DNA of 64,000 nt from Curtobacterium sp. MCPF17_052 (lineage in GTDB: Bacteria > Actinomycetota > Actinomycetes > Actinomycetales > Microbacteriaceae): NCBI RefSeq assembly GCF_003234085.1, contig NZ_QKSD01000008.1:62001-126000 (forward strand), given 5' to 3'. Shown here piece after piece: positions 54,609 through 63,146 of this stretch (positions are counted from its first letter, which is position 1; each line of letters starts with the position of its first letter). A model generated the notes under the pieces. That model was given only the letters and a program-made list of their open reading frames with translations. It was not told where the DNA came from and made no database searches. The position numbers were made by a program, and so were the translations under genes.

Positions 54609-54638
54609 ACGGGGTCGGCCTTCCCAGGCCGGCCCCGT
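54609..54638 (+). terminator. Rho-independent terminator after DUF3040 gene
   Basis: ACGGGGTCGGCCT pairs with AGGCCGGCCCCGT across the loop TCCC, with one T-G pair, followed by TT. It separates the DUF3040 gene from the mraZ promoter region. Confidence 0.85.
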
Positions 54639-54671
54639 TTCTCGTGCCCGGCGTGAGCCTTCCTGACTGCA

Positions 54672-54735
54672 CGACACCGGTGTTCGGCTTCGACGCTGCC
54701 GCGTGACGCGGCGTGATGGACGAACACCGGTGTTC
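54672..54735 (-). repeat. Copy B of the 64-bp structured intergenic repeat
   Basis: ACACCGGTGTTC-type palindromes at 54672-54685 and 54722-54735 (GAACACCGGTGTTC) are 36 bases apart, exactly as in copy A, which lies in the opposite orientation. Between them GCCGCG-TGA-CGCGGC forms a six-pair hairpin, and CGCGGCGTGA is shared with copy A (as TCACGCCGCG on the other strand). The copy lies between a terminator and the MraZ boxes. Confidence 0.8.
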
Positions 54736-54751
54736 TGCGCGCCCGGATCCC

Positions 54752-54766
54752 TCCACTGCGCTCCAC
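54752..54766 (-). promoter_or_regulatory. Upstream inverted MraZ-type repeats
   Basis: On the minus strand AGTGGAGCGCAGTGGAG contains two AGTGGAG units 10 bp apart, matching the promoter-proximal repeats but facing the other way, about 105 bp further upstream. Confidence 0.5.
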
Positions 54767-54870
54767 TCGGTCGGGAGTCGCGTCGTTGCGCGGATCGAGC
54801 GGCATCTGTCGGTCCGTGAGTGCCCCCAGAAGGGGTGCCGGAGGCTGAGAGTGGTGCGCTGGAGCAGCGA

Positions 54871-54900
54871 AGTGGAGGGAAGTGGAGTAGCGTGGGGCGA
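54871..54900 (+). promoter_or_regulatory. MraZ boxes, three 10-bp direct repeats
   Basis: AGTGGAGGGA, AGTGGAGTAG and CGTGGGGCGA follow each other exactly. MraZ binds such phased repeats in other bacteria. The middle unit carries TAGCGT (54888-54893), a likely -10 box, so binding should repress the operon. Confidence 0.85.
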
Positions 54901-54934
54901 GACGAAGACCGGTGGAGCTGAGGGGAGGCCCCGA

Positions 54935-55366
54935 GTGCTGCTCGGTACCCATGCCCCGAAGCTCGACGAGAAGGGTCGCGTGATCCTGCCCGCCAAGTTC
55001 CGGGACGAACTCTCCGGCGGTCTCGTCATGACCCGTGGCCAGGAACGGTGCGTGGTCGTCTTCAGCGCCAGGACCTTCGAGGAACTCCACGAGCGGATCC
55101 GCCAGGCGCCGATGACGTCGAAGCGGACCCGTGACTACATGCGCCTGTTCCTCTCCGGAGCGAGCGCCGAACAACCCGACAAGCAAAACCGCGTCACGAT
55201 CCCGCAGAACCTCCGCGAGTACGCGGGGCTCGAGCGGGACCTGACGGTCATCGGCAGCGGTGACCGCGCCGAGATCTGGTCGACCAGCGCATGGGAGGCC
55301 TACTACGCGGAGACCGAAGAGGCCTTCGCCGAGAACGACGAGGAGGTGATCCCGGGGATCTTCTGA
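54935..55366 (+). CDS. mraZ: MraZ transcriptional regulator of the dcw cluster
   Basis: 143 residues, the usual length. It has two AbrB-like SpoVT domains: [20 protein letters not shown] with the DxxGR motif, and the second with [15 protein letters not shown]. The protein forms a ring-shaped oligomer that binds the phased repeats in front of its own gene. GGAGG lies six to seven bases before the GTG. It is the first gene of the division/cell-wall cluster and is followed by rsmH after 104 bp. Confidence 0.96.
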   Translation: MLLGTHAPKLDEKGRVILPAKFRDELSGGLVMTRGQERCVVVFSARTFEELHERIRQAPMTSKRTRDYMRLFLSGASAEQPDKQNRVTIPQNLREYAGLERDLTVIGSGDRAEIWSTSAWEAYYAETEEAFAENDEEVIPGIF

Positions 55367-55395
55367 TCCGTGGATCGAGACTCCCAGCCGTCCGC

Positions 55396-55421
55396 CCTGA
55401 CACACCTTCCCCGGTGTCAGG
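55396..55421 (+). promoter_or_regulatory. Hairpin between mraZ and rsmH
   Basis: CCTGACAC pairs with GTGTCAGG across a 10-base loop. It has no T-run, so it may be an attenuator or processing site rather than a full terminator. Confidence 0.4.
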
Positions 55422-55470
55422 TCGCATGGATGGGGATCCGGACCCACGGCCCAGGAGTCCAGGGGCGCAC

Positions 55471-56424
55471 ATGGCAGCACCGGAGAAGTTCCCGCACACC
55501 CCCGTGATGCTCGAGCGGATCGTCGACCTCTTCACGCCGACGCTCGACGGCCCGGGCAAGGTCGTCGTCGACGCGACGCTCGGCATGGGCGGGCACTCGG
55601 CGGGCCTGCTCGAGCGCTTCCCGGAGCTGACGCTCGTCGGGCTCGACCGCGACACGGACGCCCTCGGCATCGCGGGGGAGCGGCTCGCCCGCTTCGGCGA
55701 CCGCGTGCACCTCGTGCACACCGTGTACGACGAACTGCCGGAGGCGCTCGACGGCCTCGGCATCGACGCGGTCGACGGTGTGCTCTTCGACCTCGGCGTC
55801 TCGTCGCTGCAGCTCGACCGTGCTGAGCGCGGCTTCGCCTACAGCCAGGACGCCCCGCTCGACATGCGCATGGACCGGACGCAGGGCATCACCGCCGCCG
55901 AGGTCCTCGCCGACTACGACGAGCGCGAACTGCGCCGGATCTTCCAGCGCTACGGCGAGGAGAAGCTCGCCGGCCGGTACGCGAAGGCGATCGTCGAACG
56001 CCGGGCGGAGCAGCCGTTCACGATGTCCGGCGACCTCGTCCAGGTGCTCCACGACGCCACCCCGGTCGCGATCCAGCGGCAGGGGCACCCGGCGAAACGG
56101 GTCTTCCAGGCGCTCCGGATCGAGGTCAACACCGAACTCAGCGTCCTCGAGCGGGCGATCCCCGCCGCGCTCGACCGCATCCGGGTCGGCGGCCGCCTGG
56201 TCGTCGAGTCGTACCAGTCGCTCGAGGACCGCATCGTGAAGCGCGCCCTCGTCGAACGGACCACCTCGAGCGCCCCGGCGGACCTGCCGGTGGAGCTCCC
56301 CGAGCACGCACCGACCTTCGCCCTGGTCGTCAAGGGCGCCGAGCAGGCCGACGAGGCCGAGCGCGCCGCCAACCCCCGAGCTACCCCCGTGCGCCTGCGC
56401 GCGGCCGAGCGGATCCGGAAGTGA
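55471..56424 (+). CDS. rsmH: 16S rRNA (cytosine-1402 N4) methyltransferase RsmH
   Basis: 317 residues. The AdoMet-binding VDATLGMGGHSAGLLERF, the next acidic VGLDRDTDALG, and FDLGVSSLQLDRAERGFAY with the catalytic region are standard RsmH (MraW) features, followed by the helical insert and the C-terminal TPVRLRAAERIRK. It methylates C1402 in the ribosomal P site. It occupies its usual place after mraZ. The ATG has AGGGG about six bases upstream. The next gene starts one base after its stop. Confidence 0.97.
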   Translation: MAAPEKFPHTPVMLERIVDLFTPTLDGPGKVVVDATLGMGGHSAGLLERFPELTLVGLDRDTDALGIAGERLARFGDRVHLVHTVYDELPEALDGLGIDAVDGVLFDLGVSSLQLDRAERGFAYSQDAPLDMRMDRTQGITAAEVLADYDERELRRIFQRYGEEKLAGRYAKAIVERRAEQPFTMSGDLVQVLHDATPVAIQRQGHPAKRVFQALRIEVNTELSVLERAIPAALDRIRVGGRLVVESYQSLEDRIVKRALVERTTSSAPADLPVELPEHAPTFALVVKGAEQADEAERAANPRATPVRLRAAERIRK

Positions 56425-56425
56425 C

Positions 56426-57121
56426 ATGAGCACGAACCTCGCACTCGTCGACCCTGCCGTCGCCCCGTCGCGCGCGCCGCGTCCGGACCACGGCCGACCC
56501 GAGCGGAAGCGCCCGGAGCTCGTCGAGGTCACCCCGACCAGGGCGCAGCGCCGTGCCCGACCGCGGGTGGCCTACGCCATCGTCGCGATCGCGGCGCTCG
56601 GGCTGCTGCTCCTGGCCCAGCTCGGCATCAGCATGGGGCTCAGCCAGGGCGCCTACACGCTCAGCTCGTTGAAGACCGAGCAGACCGGACTCACGCGGAC
56701 CCAGGCGTCCCTGTCCGAGGGGCTCAAGGTCCTCGAGTCGCCACAGAACCTGGCCCGCAACGCGCAGGCCCTCGGCATGATCGCGAACTCGACGCCGGTG
56801 TACCTCGACCCGAAGACCGGCACCGTCTACGGCACGCCGACGCCCGCGACACCGGAAGAGGCGACCGGCAACACCGCGAACCAGGTCCCGAACTCCCTGC
56901 TCGGCGACGTCCCGCTCGCCGCGAAGCCGGGCGACACCGCGACGAGCAAGGAGAACAGCACGGCTGCTCCGGCCGCCGGTGCGCCGGCCTCCGCCGCACC
57001 GGCCGCGACGGCACCTGCCGACACTGGGAAGGCCGGGGCATCCAGCGCGTCGGACCAGGGTTCGACGAAGTCCTCCGTAGAGTCCGACGCGAACCAGCTC
57101 CAGGCACCCACGACCCGGTGA
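56426..57121 (+). CDS. FtsL-like divisome membrane protein
   Basis: 231 residues. A basic cytoplasmic tail, one membrane helix (VAYAIVAIAALGLLLLAQLG, about 48-67), then a coiled-coil-like segment LKTEQTGLTRTQASLSEGLK and LESPQNLARNAQALGM are the features of FtsL/septum-formation initiator proteins. It lies between rsmH and pbpB, where ftsL belongs. Unlike short FtsL proteins it carries an additional 100-residue Ala/Thr/Pro/Ser-rich tail, probably disordered and extracytoplasmic. Sequence identity in this family is always low, so the name rests on layout and position. Confidence 0.85.
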   Translation: MSTNLALVDPAVAPSRAPRPDHGRPERKRPELVEVTPTRAQRRARPRVAYAIVAIAALGLLLLAQLGISMGLSQGAYTLSSLKTEQTGLTRTQASLSEGLKVLESPQNLARNAQALGMIANSTPVYLDPKTGTVYGTPTPATPEEATGNTANQVPNSLLGDVPLAAKPGDTATSKENSTAAPAAGAPASAAPAATAPADTGKAGASSASDQGSTKSSVESDANQLQAPTTR

Positions 57122-57155
57122 CCGAGGGCTCAGCACCACCCCGGGAAGGCCGCTC

Positions 57156-58925
57156 GTGACGAAGACGCTCCGCAACCGACGACTGCGCTACAGCGTCGTG
57201 ATGATCGCCGTGATCGCGCTCGTCGCGGTGTTCGTGGTCCGACTGGTCGACATCCAGGTGGTCCAGGCCGACGAGCTGTCGAAGGCCGCCGAGTCGAAGC
57301 GCAGCATCCCGGTGACGCTCTACGGCACCCGCGGCACGATCGTCGACCGTGACGGCACGGCCCTGGCCGAGAGCGTGGTCCGGTACAACATCACGACGTC
57401 GCCGCGACTGGTGAAGTCCTTCGACGGCAAGCTCGGCGGGACCCGCGTCAAGGAGATCTCGGTCGACCAGGCGCTCAGCGCGATCGCGAAGGCCTCCGGC
57501 GGCGACGTCGCCGCGATGCAGGCGAACATCGCCGCCGACCCGAAGTCCGACTTCGCCTACCTGGTCAAGGGGATCGACGTCGCGCACTACGAGGCCGTCC
57601 GCGCCCTGCAGGTGCCGTGGCTCTACCCGGAGCAGCAGGCCGCACGGTCCTACCCCACCGGCGCAGCCACCGGCAACGTGACGGGCTTCATGGGGACCGA
57701 CGGTGCCCAGGCCGGCCTCGAGTTGGCGTACCAGAAGTGCCTTGCCGGGACGAACGGCTCCGAGACGTACGAGCGCGGTGAGGACGGCGTGCAGCTGCCG
57801 GGCAGCACCGTGACCCAGAAGCGCGCGAAGGACGGCGGCACGCTCGTCACCACGATCGACAGCGACCTGCAGTACATGGCGTCGCAGGACATCGCCGACG
57901 CCGCGCAGCAGCTCAGGGCCGAGTCCGCCACCGCCACCGTGGTGAACGCCAAGACCGGCGAGGTCCTGGCCGTCGCGGACTACCCGACGGTCGACCCGAA
58001 CGACGTCGACGCGACGAAGGACCCGGGCGCCTACGGCTCCCGCGCCCTGACCGCCGCCTACGAGCCCGGTTCGACGATCAAGGCCGCGATCGCCGCCGCC
58101 CTCATCGACAAGGGGCTGGCGAGCCCGACGACCCAGGCCGTCGTGCCGTACTCCCGGACGTTCCCCTGGGGCGGCACCATCCACGACTCCGAGCTCCACC
58201 CCACCGAGAACCTCACGCTCACCGGCATCCTCCGGGACTCCTCGAACGTCGGCATCACGGAACTCGGCTCGAAGCTGACGACACAGCAGCGGTACGACGT
58301 GATGCGCGAGTTCGGCCTGTTCGAGCCCGAGCCGGCGATCGACTACCCGGGCCAGCCCACCATGAACTACGGCGCGAGCCCGCAGTGGGACAAGCAGACC
58401 GACATCAACTCGATGTTCGGCCAGGGCATCTCGACCACGGCCATGCAGGTCTCGAGCATCTACCAGACCCTCGCGAACCAGGGTGTGCGGATCCCGCTGC
58501 ACATGGTGAAGGGTTGCCAGACCGAGGACGGCACGACCATCGACGCGCCCGACGTGCAGGGCAAGCGTGTCGTGTCGGCCGCCGCCGCGACCCAGACGGT
58601 CGACATGCTGCAGAGCGTGGTGACCGGCGGCACCCTGGTCGGCATGAAGCCGATCTCCGGCTACAACATCGCCGCGAAGACCGGAACGGCCGAGGTCGCC
58701 GACGGAGCGAAGGGCTACGGCGCGGATCGCATCATCTCGGTGGCCGGAATGGCCCCCGCCGAAGACCCCCAGTATGTTGTCACGGTGACGTTCACGAAGC
58801 CGCAGGCCACCAAGTGGTCGAGCGGAGCGGCTCCGGCGTTCCGCACACTCATGTCCCAGGTGCTCGAGAAGTACCGAGTCGCCCCCTCCACGACACAGGC
58901 ACGGACCTACCCGTCGACCTGGTAG
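57156..58925 (+). CDS. ftsI: Division-specific transpeptidase PBP2b/FtsI
   Basis: 589 residues of a class B penicillin-binding protein for septal peptidoglycan cross-linking. A short basic tail and one membrane helix (SVVMIAVIALVAVFVVRLV) precede the pedestal domain. The transpeptidase has the nucleophile motif in PGSTIKAAIA (SxxK), SSN in DSSNVGITEL and KTG in AAKTGTAEVA. The first conserved box of the pedestal is YGTRGTIVDRDGTALA. The GTG follows GGGAAGG. It lies in the usual dcw position and acts with FtsW and FtsL. Confidence 0.96.
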   Translation: MTKTLRNRRLRYSVVMIAVIALVAVFVVRLVDIQVVQADELSKAAESKRSIPVTLYGTRGTIVDRDGTALAESVVRYNITTSPRLVKSFDGKLGGTRVKEISVDQALSAIAKASGGDVAAMQANIAADPKSDFAYLVKGIDVAHYEAVRALQVPWLYPEQQAARSYPTGAATGNVTGFMGTDGAQAGLELAYQKCLAGTNGSETYERGEDGVQLPGSTVTQKRAKDGGTLVTTIDSDLQYMASQDIADAAQQLRAESATATVVNAKTGEVLAVADYPTVDPNDVDATKDPGAYGSRALTAAYEPGSTIKAAIAAALIDKGLASPTTQAVVPYSRTFPWGGTIHDSELHPTENLTLTGILRDSSNVGITELGSKLTTQQRYDVMREFGLFEPEPAIDYPGQPTMNYGASPQWDKQTDINSMFGQGISTTAMQVSSIYQTLANQGVRIPLHMVKGCQTEDGTTIDAPDVQGKRVVSAAAATQTVDMLQSVVTGGTLVGMKPISGYNIAAKTGTAEVADGAKGYGADRIISVAGMAPAEDPQYVVTVTFTKPQATKWSSGAAPAFRTLMSQVLEKYRVAPSTTQARTYPSTW

Positions 58926-58960
58926 GCCGACCCGTCCACGTGGTGAGGAAGAAGGAGCAC

Positions 58961-60583
58961 TTGTCAGCACGGATCCCCCCGGTCCTCCGGCCCGAACACC
59001 CGACCCCGCGGCCGGTCGCCGAACTCGCGAACGCCTTCGGGCTCCGGGTCGTCGGGTCGCTCGACGGCGTCGAGACGACCGGCGTCACCCTCAGCGCCGC
59101 CGAGGTGCAGCCCGGTGACCTGTTCGTCGGCGTCCACGGTGCGAACCGCCACGGCGCCGAGTTCGCCGCCGACGCCGCCGAGCGCGGTGCGGTCGCCGTG
59201 CTGACCGATGCCGACGGCGTGGCGGTCGCCGAGCCGTCCGGCCTGCCGGTCCTGGTCGTCGATGACCCCCGGGCAGCGCTCGGTGACGTCTCCGCGTGGG
59301 TGTACCGCACGAACCCGGACGAGGCCGAGCTGCCGCAGCTCTTCGCCGTCACCGGGACGAACGGCAAGACCAGCACCTCGTACATCCTCGAAGGCGTCCT
59401 CAAGCAGCTCGGCCTGGTCACCGGCCTGAGCTCGACCGCCGAGCGCCACATCGGTTCGCTCAGCGTCACCAGTCGGCTCACCACGCCCGAGGCCAGCGAG
59501 ATGCACGCCCTCCTCGCCCGGATGCGCGAGAGCGAGGTCCGCGCCGTCGCCGTCGAGGTCAGCGCCCAGGCCCTCAGCCGGCACCGCGTCGACGGCATCG
59601 TATTCGACGTCGTGGCCTTCACGAACCTCAGCCACGACCACCTCGACGACTACGCCGACATGGAGGAGTACTTCCAGGCGAAGCTGCCGCTGTTCCAGCC
59701 GGAGCACGGCCGCCGCGGTGTCGTCTCGCTCGACACCGACTGGGGTCAGCGCGTCGTCCAGGACAGCCGGATCCCGGTGACCACCATCACCGTGCACCCC
59801 GAGGTCGAGGCCGAGTGGCACGTCGACATCGTCGAGGCCCACGCCGCCTACACCGAGTTCCGCCTGACCGGACCGGAGGGCCGCGAGCTCACCACCCGCG
59901 TCCCCCTGATCGGCTGGCACATGGCGGCCAACGCCGCCCTCGCCATCGTCATGCTCGTCGAGGGCGGGTTCGAGCTCGGGGCCATCGCGCACGCGCTCGA
60001 GACGAACCACCGCACCTACGCCGACGAGCGGGACGGCACCGTCGTCAGCGCCATCGAGTGCTACCTGCCCGGTCGCACCGAGCGCGTCTCCGGCAACTCC
60101 GGCCCGAGCGTCTACGTCGACTTCGGGCACAGCCCGGACGCCTTCCTCAACACCCTCGCCGCGGTCCGCCAGTTCACGCCCGGCAAGGTCGTCATGCTGT
60201 TCGGCGCCGACGGTGACCGCGACACGACGAAGCGCGCGGACATGGCCCGGGTGGCCGCCGAGGGGTCGGACATCCTCGTCGTCACCGACCACCACCCGCG
60301 GTTCGAGGACGCCGCGTCGATCCGGAAGACCCTGGTGGACGCAGCCCGCGCCGCGTACCCGGAGCACGAAATCCACGAGGTGAGCCCGCCCGAGGCCGCC
60401 ATCCGTGCCGCGGTCGCGCTGGTCGGGGAGGGGGACTCGATCCTCTGGGCCGGCCCCGGCCACCAGGACTACCGCGACATCCAGGGCGTCCGGACGCCGT
60501 ACTCGGCACGTGACGAAGCACGGGCCGCACTCCGCGAAGCCGGCTGGGAACCGAACTCCGGCCCGGCGGAGGACGCCCGATGA
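58961..60583 (+). CDS. murE: UDP-MurNAc-tripeptide ligase MurE
   Basis: 540 residues. The ATP loop is AVTGTNGKTSTSYIL; the substrate segments TTPEASEMHALLARM, VSAQALSRHRVDG and FTNLSHDHLDDY follow, with GADGDRDTTKR late. Where DAP-adding enzymes have DDNPR this one has DHHPR (residues 443-447), so the third amino acid is probably not meso-DAP. I chose the TTG (LSARIPPVLRPEHP) with AAGGAG three bases upstream over a GTG 18 bases earlier without such a site. Its stop overlaps the murF start (ATGA). Confidence 0.94.
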   Translation: MSARIPPVLRPEHPTPRPVAELANAFGLRVVGSLDGVETTGVTLSAAEVQPGDLFVGVHGANRHGAEFAADAAERGAVAVLTDADGVAVAEPSGLPVLVVDDPRAALGDVSAWVYRTNPDEAELPQLFAVTGTNGKTSTSYILEGVLKQLGLVTGLSSTAERHIGSLSVTSRLTTPEASEMHALLARMRESEVRAVAVEVSAQALSRHRVDGIVFDVVAFTNLSHDHLDDYADMEEYFQAKLPLFQPEHGRRGVVSLDTDWGQRVVQDSRIPVTTITVHPEVEAEWHVDIVEAHAAYTEFRLTGPEGRELTTRVPLIGWHMAANAALAIVMLVEGGFELGAIAHALETNHRTYADERDGTVVSAIECYLPGRTERVSGNSGPSVYVDFGHSPDAFLNTLAAVRQFTPGKVVMLFGADGDRDTTKRADMARVAAEGSDILVVTDHHPRFEDAASIRKTLVDAARAAYPEHEIHEVSPPEAAIRAAVALVGEGDSILWAGPGHQDYRDIQGVRTPYSARDEARAALREAGWEPNSGPAEDAR

Positions 60584-62046
60584 TCGCGCTGACCCTCGCC
60601 GAGATCGCCGCCGCGGTCGACGGCGAACTCGTCCGCGGTGCCGCTGACTCCATCGTCGACGGCTCGGTGGAGACGGACTCGCGGCTCGTCGCCCCCGGCA
60701 GCGTCTTCTTCGCCCTGCTCGGTGAGGAGACCGACGGACACCGTTTCGTGCCGGCTGCCGCCGCCGCAGGTGCCGCGCTGGTGGTCACCGAGCGTGCCGT
60801 CGACCTGCCCGCCGACTCCGCCACCGCACAGATCGTCGTCGCCGACGGGTACGCCGCACTGGCCGCCCTGGCGCATGAGGTCGTCGCACGCGTCCGCGCC
60901 GGCGGGTCACTCCGCGTGGTCGGCATCACCGGCTCGAACGGCAAGACGAGCACGAAGAACATGCTCCGCACGATCCTGTCCCGCGCCGGCGAGACCGTCG
61001 CGCCGGAGGGCTCGTTCAACAACCACGTCGGTGCCCCGATCTCGATGCTCCGCATCACGACGGGCACCCGGTTCCTGGTCGTCGAGATGGGCGCGAGCGG
61101 CATCGGCCACATCGCGAAGCTCGTCCGCATCGCCGAGCCCGACGTCGGTGTCGTGCTGAAGGTCGGTCTCGCCCACGCCGGCGAGTTCGGCGGGATCGAG
61201 GCCACCGAGCGCGCGAAGTCCGAGATGGTCACCGACCTCCCGGCCACCGCGACCGCACTCCTCAACGTCGACGACGACCGCGTTGCGCGGATGCGCGGGC
61301 GCACCGACGCCCGGGTGGTCGGCTTCGGCACGTCCGCCGCGGCGGACTACCGCATCAGCGGGGTCACCACGGACCGCGAGGGCACCCGCTTCACGCTCAC
61401 CGCGCCTCCCGTCGGTGACACCGCACCGACACCGGACGACCTGACGGGAGGCCCGTCCGACGTCCTCGAGACCGTCGACGTCCGCCTCGCCATCCTCGGC
61501 GAGCACCACGCGATGAACGCGGCCGCCGCCCTGACGGTGGCGCACCTCTGGGGTGTGCCGCTCGCCGACGGTGCCGAGGCCCTCGCGTCGATGACGCGCG
61601 CCGAGCGCTGGCGCATGGAGCTGCTGCAGGGCCCGGACGGGGTCACCGTGATCAACGACGCCTACAACGCCTCACCCGACTCGACCGCCGCCGCACTGCG
61701 GACGCTCGCGCAGGTCGTCCGACCGGGGGAGCGCACCGTCGCCGTCCTCGGCGAGATGGCCGAGCTCGGGGAGTTCTCGGTGGAGGAGCACGACACGATC
61801 GGTCGACTCGTCGTCCGGCTCGGCATCGGACAGCTCGTGGTCGTCGGCCGCGGTGCCATGCCCATCCACCAGGCCGCCACCCTCGAGGGATCGTGGGACG
61901 GCGAGTCCGTGTTCATCGAGGACGTCGACGACGCCGTCCGTGCCCTCCAGGAACTCGTGCGTCCGGGTGACGTCGTCCTGGTCAAGTCCTCGAAGTCGGC
62001 CGGGCTGCGGTTCCTCGGCGACCGCCTCGGAGGTGTCCCCGAATGA
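60580..62046 (+). CDS. murF: UDP-MurNAc-tripeptide:D-Ala-D-Ala ligase MurF
   Basis: 488 residues. The N-terminal domain begins [18 protein letters not shown]. The ATP loop is [27 protein letters not shown] is the substrate-recognition stretch and [17 protein letters not shown] lies in the C-terminal domain. It adds D-Ala-D-Ala to complete the stem peptide. Both ends overlap its neighbours by four bases, so murE, murF and mraY are translationally coupled. Confidence 0.97.
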   Translation: MIALTLAEIAAAVDGELVRGAADSIVDGSVETDSRLVAPGSVFFALLGEETDGHRFVPAAAAAGAALVVTERAVDLPADSATAQIVVADGYAALAALAHEVVARVRAGGSLRVVGITGSNGKTSTKNMLRTILSRAGETVAPEGSFNNHVGAPISMLRITTGTRFLVVEMGASGIGHIAKLVRIAEPDVGVVLKVGLAHAGEFGGIEATERAKSEMVTDLPATATALLNVDDDRVARMRGRTDARVVGFGTSAAADYRISGVTTDREGTRFTLTAPPVGDTAPTPDDLTGGPSDVLETVDVRLAILGEHHAMNAAAALTVAHLWGVPLADGAEALASMTRAERWRMELLQGPDGVTVINDAYNASPDSTAAALRTLAQVVRPGERTVAVLGEMAELGEFSVEEHDTIGRLVVRLGIGQLVVVGRGAMPIHQAATLEGSWDGESVFIEDVDDAVRALQELVRPGDVVLVKSSKSAGLRFLGDRLGGVPE

Positions 62047-63146
62047 TCGCGCTCCTCGTCGCCGGCGCTGTGTCGCTGGTGTTCACACTGCTGCTCACGC
62101 CGCTGTTCATCAAGCTGTTCCACCGACTCGGGTGGGGGCAGTTCATCCGTGACGACGGTCCGCAGTCGCACCACACCAAGCGCGGCACCGCCACCATGGG
62201 CGGCATCGTCCTGATCCTCGGCGCGGTGCTCGGCTACTTCGTCGGACACCTGGTGGGTCGGGACCCGCTGACGCTCTCCGGGCTGCTCGTCCTGTTCCTC
62301 ATGGTCGGGCTCGGCGTCGTCGGCTTCGTCGACGACTTCCTCAAGGTCCGACGCCAGCGGAGCCTCGGGCTCGGCGGCTGGGCGAAGGTCCTCGGGCAGG
62401 TCATCGTCGGTGTGGTCTTCGCCACCATCGCCCTCGTCGTGCCGGCCGACAGCGGCAAGCCGCCGGCGTCGACCATGATCTCGGCGATCCGGGACGTCCC
62501 GTGGCTCGACTTCATGGCCCTCGGCACGGTCATCGGTACGATCCTGTTCCTGGCGTGGATCGTGCTGCTCACGGTGTCGACCTCGAACGGCGTCAACGTC
62601 GCCGACGGGCTCGACGGCCTGGCGACCGGGTCGAGCATCCTGGCGATCGGGTCCTACGTCATCATCGGGTTCTGGCAGTCGAACCAGATCTGCGGCGGCG
62701 TCCGGATCGACGAGAGCACGAAGCACGCCTGCTACACCGTCACCGACCCGCTCGACCTGGCGGTCGTCGCGGCCGCGGTCTGCGGTGGCCTGATCGGCTT
62801 CCTCTGGTACAACACGTCGCCGGCGCAGATCTTCCTCGGCGACACCGGCTCCCTCGGGCTCGGCGGCGCGCTGGCCGGTCTGGCGATCCTCAGCCGTACC
62901 GAGCTGCTGCTCATCCTGATCGGCGGCCTGTTCTTCATCGTCACCGGTTCGGTCATCCTGCAGCGGGCGTACTTCAAGATCACGCACGGCAAGCGCATCT
63001 TCCGGATGAGCCCCCTGCACCACCACTTCGAGCTCAAGGGCTGGGCCGAGGTCACCGTCGTCGTCCGGTTCTGGATCATCGCGGGGCTCTGCGTCGCGGC
63101 CGGGGTCGGACTGTTCTACCTGGAATGGATCGCACGAGTCCAATGA
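62043..63146 (+). CDS. mraY: Phospho-MurNAc-pentapeptide translocase MraY
   Basis: 367 residues with about ten membrane helices. It moves phospho-MurNAc-pentapeptide onto undecaprenyl phosphate to give lipid I. The catalytic aspartates lie in [12 protein letters not shown] and [24 protein letters not shown], with three histidines, is the third family motif. The ATG overlaps the murF stop as ATGA. It is in the standard dcw order, and murD begins inside its last codons. Confidence 0.97.
   Translation: MIALLVAGAVSLVFTLLLTPLFIKLFHRLGWGQFIRDDGPQSHHTKRGTATMGGIVLILGAVLGYFVGHLVGRDPLTLSGLLVLFLMVGLGVVGFVDDFLKVRRQRSLGLGGWAKVLGQVIVGVVFATIALVVPADSGKPPASTMISAIRDVPWLDFMALGTVIGTILFLAWIVLLTVSTSNGVNVADGLDGLATGSSILAIGSYVIIGFWQSNQICGGVRIDESTKHACYTVTDPLDLAVVAAAVCGGLIGFLWYNTSPAQIFLGDTGSLGLGGALAGLAILSRTELLLILIGGLFFIVTGSVILQRAYFKITHGKRIFRMSPLHHHFELKGWAEVTVVVRFWIIAGLCVAAGVGLFYLEWIARVQ

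Noticed and set aside
54722..54735. GAACACCGGTGTTC as an SOS (LexA) box
   Set aside because: The actinobacterial SOS box is GAAC-N4-GTTC; here the arms are six bases apart, and the sites pair at a fixed distance away from SOS genes.
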